A program made the position numbers and the translations under genes. A model generated the notes under the pieces. The model had not been told where the DNA came from, made no database searches, and saw only the letters and a program-made list of their open reading frames with translations. This document shows, piece after piece, positions 58,789-64,000 of a stretch of 64,000 nt of DNA. Positions within the stretch are counted from its first letter, which is position 1. The number at the start of each line of letters is the position of its first letter. Origin of the DNA: CAVWNR01 sp963756525 (GTDB taxonomy: Bacteria > Actinomycetota > Actinomycetes > Mycobacteriales > Jatrophihabitantaceae); assembly GCA_963756525.1 (NCBI GenBank), contig CAVWNR010000004.1, forward strand, positions 264,716 to 328,715, read 5' to 3'.

Positions 58789-59943
58789 TCAGAACACCAG
58801 CTCGACGGCGCGGGTATCGTCCGAGGCGGTGAAGCGTTCGATGCGCAACGCTGTGACGTCGATGCTTCCGATGGCGCCGTCGGTGATCTGCTCGGCAGCG
58901 AGCCGTCCAATCTCGGGGGCCTGCATCATGCCGTGGCCGGAGAAGCCGCACGCGTTGACCCAGGTCGGCGCGGTCGGCATGGCGCCGAGGACGCCGTGGC
59001 GGTCCGGGGTGTTCTCGTAGGTGCCCGCCCAACAGCCGGAGCGGTCTAGTGGGACGTCGGCCAGCCACGGGAAGCGGTGTGCGCCCAGGGCGAGCAGCTG
59101 CTCCATCCACGACCAGACGACGTCGGTGCTGTAGCCATCGACCTCATCGGGGCGAGCGCCGCCGAACAGCAGCCGGGGGCCTTCGGTGCGCAGGTAGAAG
59201 CCCGAGGTGAAATCGACGGTCATCGGCAGCGGGCCGGCGAGCGCTCCGGGCGCCGAGGAGTACACGTTGCGGCGCGAATGCACGACCGGCACGTCCAGCC
59301 CAGCCAGCGCGGCGACCTCGCCGGCCCACCCGCCGGACGCGTTGACGACATGCTGGGCGTGCACCGCCAGGTCACCGGCGGCGACGGTCCAGCTGCCGTC
59401 GGCGTGAGCGTCGATCGCCTTAACCGCGTGGCGGAAGCGGACCGTCGCGGCGTCACGGCGGGCCAGTTCGAGGTAGGCGCTGGTGGCGAGGTGCGGGTCG
59501 ACGACCCCGTCTGCAAATCCCCAGGTGGCGCCGCCGAGGCCATCGGCGGAGAACGGCGTGATTGCCTGCGCGGCATCGAAATCGAGCACCTCGACCGGGA
59601 CGCCGTGAGCGCACTGCAGTTCCACCGCGCGCAGCTGCGCGTCCCACAGCTCCTGCGACACGAGCAGCAGGTAGCCCGACGGGCGATAGCCCACGTCGAT
59701 GCCGTACCGGTCGGGAAAATCGCGGAACGCCTGGATGCTGCGCCACGACATCTCGATGTTCAGCTCGTCGGCCCACTGCCCGCGGATCGAAGCGAACGAA
59801 CGCCCGGTGGAACCCGCCGCCGGCCCGTCAAGGGCCTCGAGCACGAAGACTCGCTGGCCGGCGGCCGCGAGGTGGTGGGCCGCGCTGGCGCCGATCACGC
59901 CGGCGCCAATCACGACGACGTCGGCCGTTTGCTCTTGCGCCAT
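58789..59943 (-). CDS. FAD-dependent amino acid/amine oxidoreductase (DAO family)
   Basis: 384 residues from ATG at 59943 (AGGAG, 7 nt). TADVVVIGAGVIGASAAHHLAA (FAD binding), GSTGRSFASIRGQW, YRPSGYLLLV, HVVNASGGWAGEVAALAG, SRRNVYSSAPG, FYLRTEGPRLLFGG, GCWAGTYENTPDRHGVLG and ACGFSGHGMMQAPEIGRL. Relatives include sarcosine, dimethylglycine and hydroxyproline oxidases or dehydrogenases. First gene of the operon after a 163-nt gap holding a palindrome. Beside pruA it could feed P5C-like semialdehydes. Paralogue of the broken gene at 50417. Confidence 0.9.
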   Translation of the reverse strand: MAQEQTADVVVIGAGVIGASAAHHLAAAGQRVFVLEALDGPAAGSTGRSFASIRGQWADELNIEMSWRSIQAFRDFPDRYGIDVGYRPSGYLLLVSQELWDAQLRAVELQCAHGVPVEVLDFDAAQAITPFSADGLGGATWGFADGVVDPHLATSAYLELARRDAATVRFRHAVKAIDAHADGSWTVAAGDLAVHAQHVVNASGGWAGEVAALAGLDVPVVHSRRNVYSSAPGALAGPLPMTVDFTSGFYLRTEGPRLLFGGARPDEVDGYSTDVVWSWMEQLLALGAHRFPWLADVPLDRSGCWAGTYENTPDRHGVLGAMPTAPTWVNACGFSGHGMMQAPEIGRLAAEQITDGAIGSIDVTALRIERFTASDDTRAVELVF

Positions 59944-60053
59944 GTGCTTCTCCTGCCTGCTCCGCGTCCGATGACACCGGAACAGCCGGAACGCTACGAG
60001 TGAGAAGCGGTTCGTGGCTTCGGCGCGAACGCGGAAGTCCGCGCACCGCAGTT

Positions 60054-60065
60054 CGACAATTGTCG
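60054..60065. promoter_or_regulatory. 12-bp palindrome upstream of the catabolic operon
   Basis: CGACAATTGTCG, perfect. It sits in TTCGACAATTGTCGCAA, 111 nt before the oxidase start. The left half TTCGACAAT recurs at 61150 in the pucR/pruA divergent region. Candidate binding site of the PucR-type regulator. Confidence 0.55.
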
Positions 60066-60106
60066 CAACGGGTGAGCCGGCCGCCCGAAGTCCAGTTGGA
60101 GGGTCG

Positions 60107-61123
60107 TCACTCCGCAGCGACGCGGTAGGCGAGCAGATGCAGCGCCATCTGCAGCGCATCGCACCCCGGGGCCAGGCGCAGATTGACGCCAGTGAGCTCT
60201 TCGATGCGCTCGAGCCGGTAGTACAGCGTGGTGCGGTGGATGTGCAGCTCTTCGGCGCTGGCGGTCACGTCGCCGCCGTTGTCGAGCACGCACCGCGCGG
60301 TCTGGAGGAGGTCCGGGCGCTTCTGCTCGGCCAACCTCTGCGCCCCCGGGTGAATTCGGGCGGGTGTCAGGTCAACCGGCGCGGCGGCGATCAGGTGCCA
60401 TTCACCCAGGCTGTCCCACGACGGCGACGGCAATCGTGCTCCAGCCTGCAGGACGCGTGCGGTCGTTCGCGCCCGTTCGGCGGCCGCGGACAGTTCGGCC
60501 AACGGGACCGGGGCGCCGCTGGTGTGACGTGCCCCGGGCGCGGGATCGACATGTGCCGATAGCCCGCCGGGTAGCCGCCACCCACGCGGCTTCGCCGGTG
60601 CGCTGACGGCGACATGCGAGTTCGGGGCGAGTTTCTCCAGTTCGAGGAGCTCGTCGGCGGCATCGACGTCGAGGCCGGCGAGCAGGCGGGTCAGCAGCTG
60701 CTCGCGTCGGCGTGCCCGATCCTTGTCGGACGGCGGTAGCCGGGCAATGACGGCCGAGGCCGCCTTGGCGCAGGCGACGACAGGACCGAGGTCGTCCTCG
60801 GACACCCGGCCTTCGGCGTCGAGTACCCACAGGTAGCCGAGCAGGTCTCGACCGTGCCGCAGCGGCACGCACCAGCGTTCGGCCATGTCGACCTCGGGCA
60901 GCGGCGGGGTGCGAACCGGACCCGGCGCAGACGGCAGCCGGAGTCGGGCAACGAGCGCGGCCGCGCCGGCCGGCGCCTCACGCTGCAAGATCGAGCGCGT
61001 TCGCACGCTGTCGACTTCACCCTGGGCGCTCCACCACAGGGGGCGGTGTTGCTGGTCCTCGACGAGAACCGCGCAGCCGAGTACGCCGGCCAGGGCCTCG
61101 ATCTGCTGCTGGATGTCCGTCAT
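60107..61123 (-). CDS. PucR/CdaR-family transcriptional regulator
   Basis: 338 residues from ATG at 61123. N-terminal sensory region (LAGVLGCAVLVEDQQHRPLWWS), a GAF-like middle (MAERWCVPLRHGRDLLGYLWVLD), GGDEF-like linker and the C-terminal PucR HTH: GGDVTASAEELHIHRTTLYYRLERIEELTGVNL, which is the family signature. In other actinobacteria a PucR-type activator (PruR) controls proline catabolism. Here it lies between pruA (divergent) and the catabolic operon (same strand), fitting such a role. Confidence 0.9.
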   Translation of the reverse strand: MTDIQQQIEALAGVLGCAVLVEDQQHRPLWWSAQGEVDSVRTRSILQREAPAGAAALVARLRLPSAPGPVRTPPLPEVDMAERWCVPLRHGRDLLGYLWVLDAEGRVSEDDLGPVVACAKAASAVIARLPPSDKDRARRREQLLTRLLAGLDVDAADELLELEKLAPNSHVAVSAPAKPRGWRLPGGLSAHVDPAPGARHTSGAPVPLAELSAAAERARTTARVLQAGARLPSPSWDSLGEWHLIAAAPVDLTPARIHPGAQRLAEQKRPDLLQTARCVLDNGGDVTASAEELHIHRTTLYYRLERIEELTGVNLRLAPGCDALQMALHLLAYRVAAE

Positions 61124-61149
61124 CGGCTGCCCGCTCCGCTCGCTGCGCT

Positions 61150-61158
61150 TTCGACAAT
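61150..61158. promoter_or_regulatory. Half-site TTCGACAAT in the pucR/pruA divergent region
   Basis: Identical to nine bases of the palindrome arm at 60052-60060. Lies 27 nt upstream of the pucR start codon and 104 nt upstream of pruA. Confidence 0.4.
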
Positions 61159-61261
61159 CATAGGAAACGAGCGGCGCGGTTTCCGCGCCCTAGCCGAAGC
61201 GCCAGGGGCAGGTTCAGTTCTAGCGTCATCGGAACCGAGCACCCCTTGAGAGGACGCCGCG

Positions 61262-62890
<1,629 letters not shown>

Positions 62891-62920
62891 CCGAAGAGCA
62901 GCCACGGGGAGGCCACATCC

Positions 62921-63124
62921 GTGTTCATCGCACCACGCAAGTCCGGACGGCGCGCCATGGACTTCCACATCGGAACCCTCGTCCACGCGCGACCAGTCAC
63001 CGTCCCACGACCGATTCACGGAACGGTCGTCGAAACCTCCGGTACCTACACGATCGTCGTGGACGCCAGCGGCCTCCGCATCGCCATCGATGTCGAAGAC
63101 TGCGACACGCCCGCACACCTATGA
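62921..63124 (+). CDS. Small protein of unknown function (67 aa)
   Basis: GTG at 62921 or ATG at 62957 (MDFHIGTLVHA). The core, GTLVHARPVTVPRPIHGTVVE and TIVVDASGLRIAIDVEDCD, is a single beta-rich domain resembling a small barrel. Thirty nt after pruA; possibly in its transcript. Not recognised. Confidence 0.5.
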   Translation: MFIAPRKSGRRAMDFHIGTLVHARPVTVPRPIHGTVVETSGTYTIVVDASGLRIAIDVEDCDTPAHL

Positions 63125-63148
63125 CCGCCCAGTACGCGACGGGACACG

Positions 63149-63565
63149 ATGAAGCCAACCGATGAACAACTCGCCAGCCTGCTCGACGCCCCGTCACCCG
63201 CCGTCTTAACCACCTACCGACAAGACGGCACCGCCGTCGGCTCACCAGTGTGGTTCCGCCGAGCTGGCGACACGCTCGAGGTCGTCATCGCCGACGGCGA
63301 CGTCAAACTGCGCCACCTGGACCGCCGCCCGCTGTGCTCGCTGCTCGTGTTCGAAGCGATACCCCCGTTCCGGGCCGTGCGCATCGAAGGCACCCCGACG
63401 CTCGACCGCGCCAACGTCGTCGACGCCCGGCGTGCGATCGCCCGGCGCTACCTGGGCACAGAAAATGGCGACCGCTTTACGGCCAACCGCGGCCCCGGCA
63501 CCATCCTGCGCCTGCCGCTCAACGGGGCACGATCCTGGGACCTCCGCGCCATCCTGGCAACCTGA
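63149..63565 (+). CDS. PPOX-class F420-dependent oxidoreductase
   Basis: 138 residues from ATG at 63149. Split-barrel flavin/F420 fold: LASLLDAPSPAVLTTYRQDG, TAVGSPVWFRRAGDTLEVVI, LRHLDRRPLCSLLVFE and RAVRIEGTPTLDR, ending LRAILAT. Such enzymes reduce diverse substrates with F420H2. A broken copy of its first 40 residues sits at 51964, at the other end of the catabolic cluster. Confidence 0.85.
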   Translation: MKPTDEQLASLLDAPSPAVLTTYRQDGTAVGSPVWFRRAGDTLEVVIADGDVKLRHLDRRPLCSLLVFEAIPPFRAVRIEGTPTLDRANVVDARRAIARRYLGTENGDRFTANRGPGTILRLPLNGARSWDLRAILAT

Positions 63566-64000
63566 TCAAAGTCGAGAGCTGGCTCGAGCCCTGGACTCGG
63601 CCCGATGCGAAGACCCGGCAAATCGACGCGCGAACTGGTCACGCCTTCGAAGCGTGCGACTCCGACAGTGGCGCCCTTCACCTGCGCGAAGTGAGGGTGC
63701 CAAGTCCCCACTGCGGCGCGGCTCCGACCAGTGCGCGCGCGCCCAGCGCGAGCATCGGCGCGTCACCCGAGCGCGCTGCCTCGCTATCCATTTGCCCGAC
63801 GGGAGAGGCCGTTTGCTGTTCCACGTTCGAACCGGCAAACACCTAGACGATCGGGACCTCGGCGCGTTCGCGTCAGCAATTACAGGCTCTGTGATCGCAG
63901 GTGTTCGAACGAGGCGTCGAAAGTCGGTGACAAACGAGTGACAAGCGCAGCCGTCGCATCACCCTGGACGTCTGAACCCGTTATAGATATTGATGTGTAC
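63566..64000. other. Right-end stretch without recognisable gene
   Basis: No frame with clear homology. Holds the double GTGACAA repeat at 63927. The final 30 nt become AT-rich (TTATAGATATTGATGTGTAC), unlike the rest of the window. Confidence 0.5.
63927..63945 (+). repeat. Double GTGACAA repeat, copy 2
   Basis: GTGACAA-ACGA-GTGACAAG; 18 of 19 bases match the copy at 46608, same orientation. Confidence 0.55.

Overview
The window is high-GC DNA from an actinobacterium (phylum Actinomycetota). Supporting signs are a WhiB-type iron-sulfur regulator, several coenzyme F420-dependent enzyme families, a mycothiol-dependent maleylpyruvate isomerase-family protein, an MmpL-type transporter, large LuxR/LAL regulators and dense GTG/ATG starts with 1-4 nt overlaps between genes. 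No rRNA or ribosomal gene is present to fix the genus.

Layout. 0-11 kb: amino acid permease and (frameshifted) proline iminopeptidase; divergent TetR/MDMPI pair with a clear operator; two broken aminoglycoside-phosphotransferase-like genes; an orphan sugar-type binding lipoprotein; a secreted ricin-fold protein with a strong terminator; an F420 monooxygenase. 11-32.5 kb: a regulator-rich block with four large AAA/LuxR (LAL or MalT-like) regulators, two DUF4242 proteins, two FAD-linked (berberine-bridge) oxidases, a WhiB protein, a VC0807-like membrane protein and a phosphoesterase. One tightly overlapping operon (31-aa ORF, 88-aa protein, WhiB, a 48-aa ORF, FAD oxidase, membrane protein) is divergent from a MalT-like regulator. 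The same 13-nt palindromic site occurs in that divergent region and again upstream of the next operon. 32.5-39.3 kb: MmpL transporter preceded by a 57-aa ORF, arylsulfatase, a beta-lactamase remnant, and an overlapping sortase/cell-wall-anchored repeat protein pair. 39.3-46.5 kb: a degraded, defence-like region (broken zinc-ribbon gene, hydrolase, HEPN/Abi-like and DUF4238 genes, a dead integrase) around one intact module: winged-helix regulator, three-Cys-motif DUF5131 protein and TcmP, with a palindrome in the control region. 46.45-64 kb: a tRNA 3'-end fragment, an intact tyrosine recombinase with an inserted Cys-rich segment, a toxin-antitoxin pair, several broken genes and an operon of about ten overlapping genes on the minus strand for amine or amino-acid plus acyl-CoA catabolism. 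A PucR-type regulator heads this operon, and an intact P5C dehydrogenase (pruA) is divergent from it.

Interpretation. The tRNA fragment flanked by a dead integrase on one side and a live one on the other looks like two elements accreted at one tRNA attachment site. A 19-nt sequence holding two GTGACAA repeats lies next to the live integrase and again 55 nt from the right edge of the window, which may mark the two arms of the younger element. The window is rich in broken genes: single-base frameshifts (some at homopolymers, so possibly sequencing errors), three in-frame stop codons and several truncated fragments.
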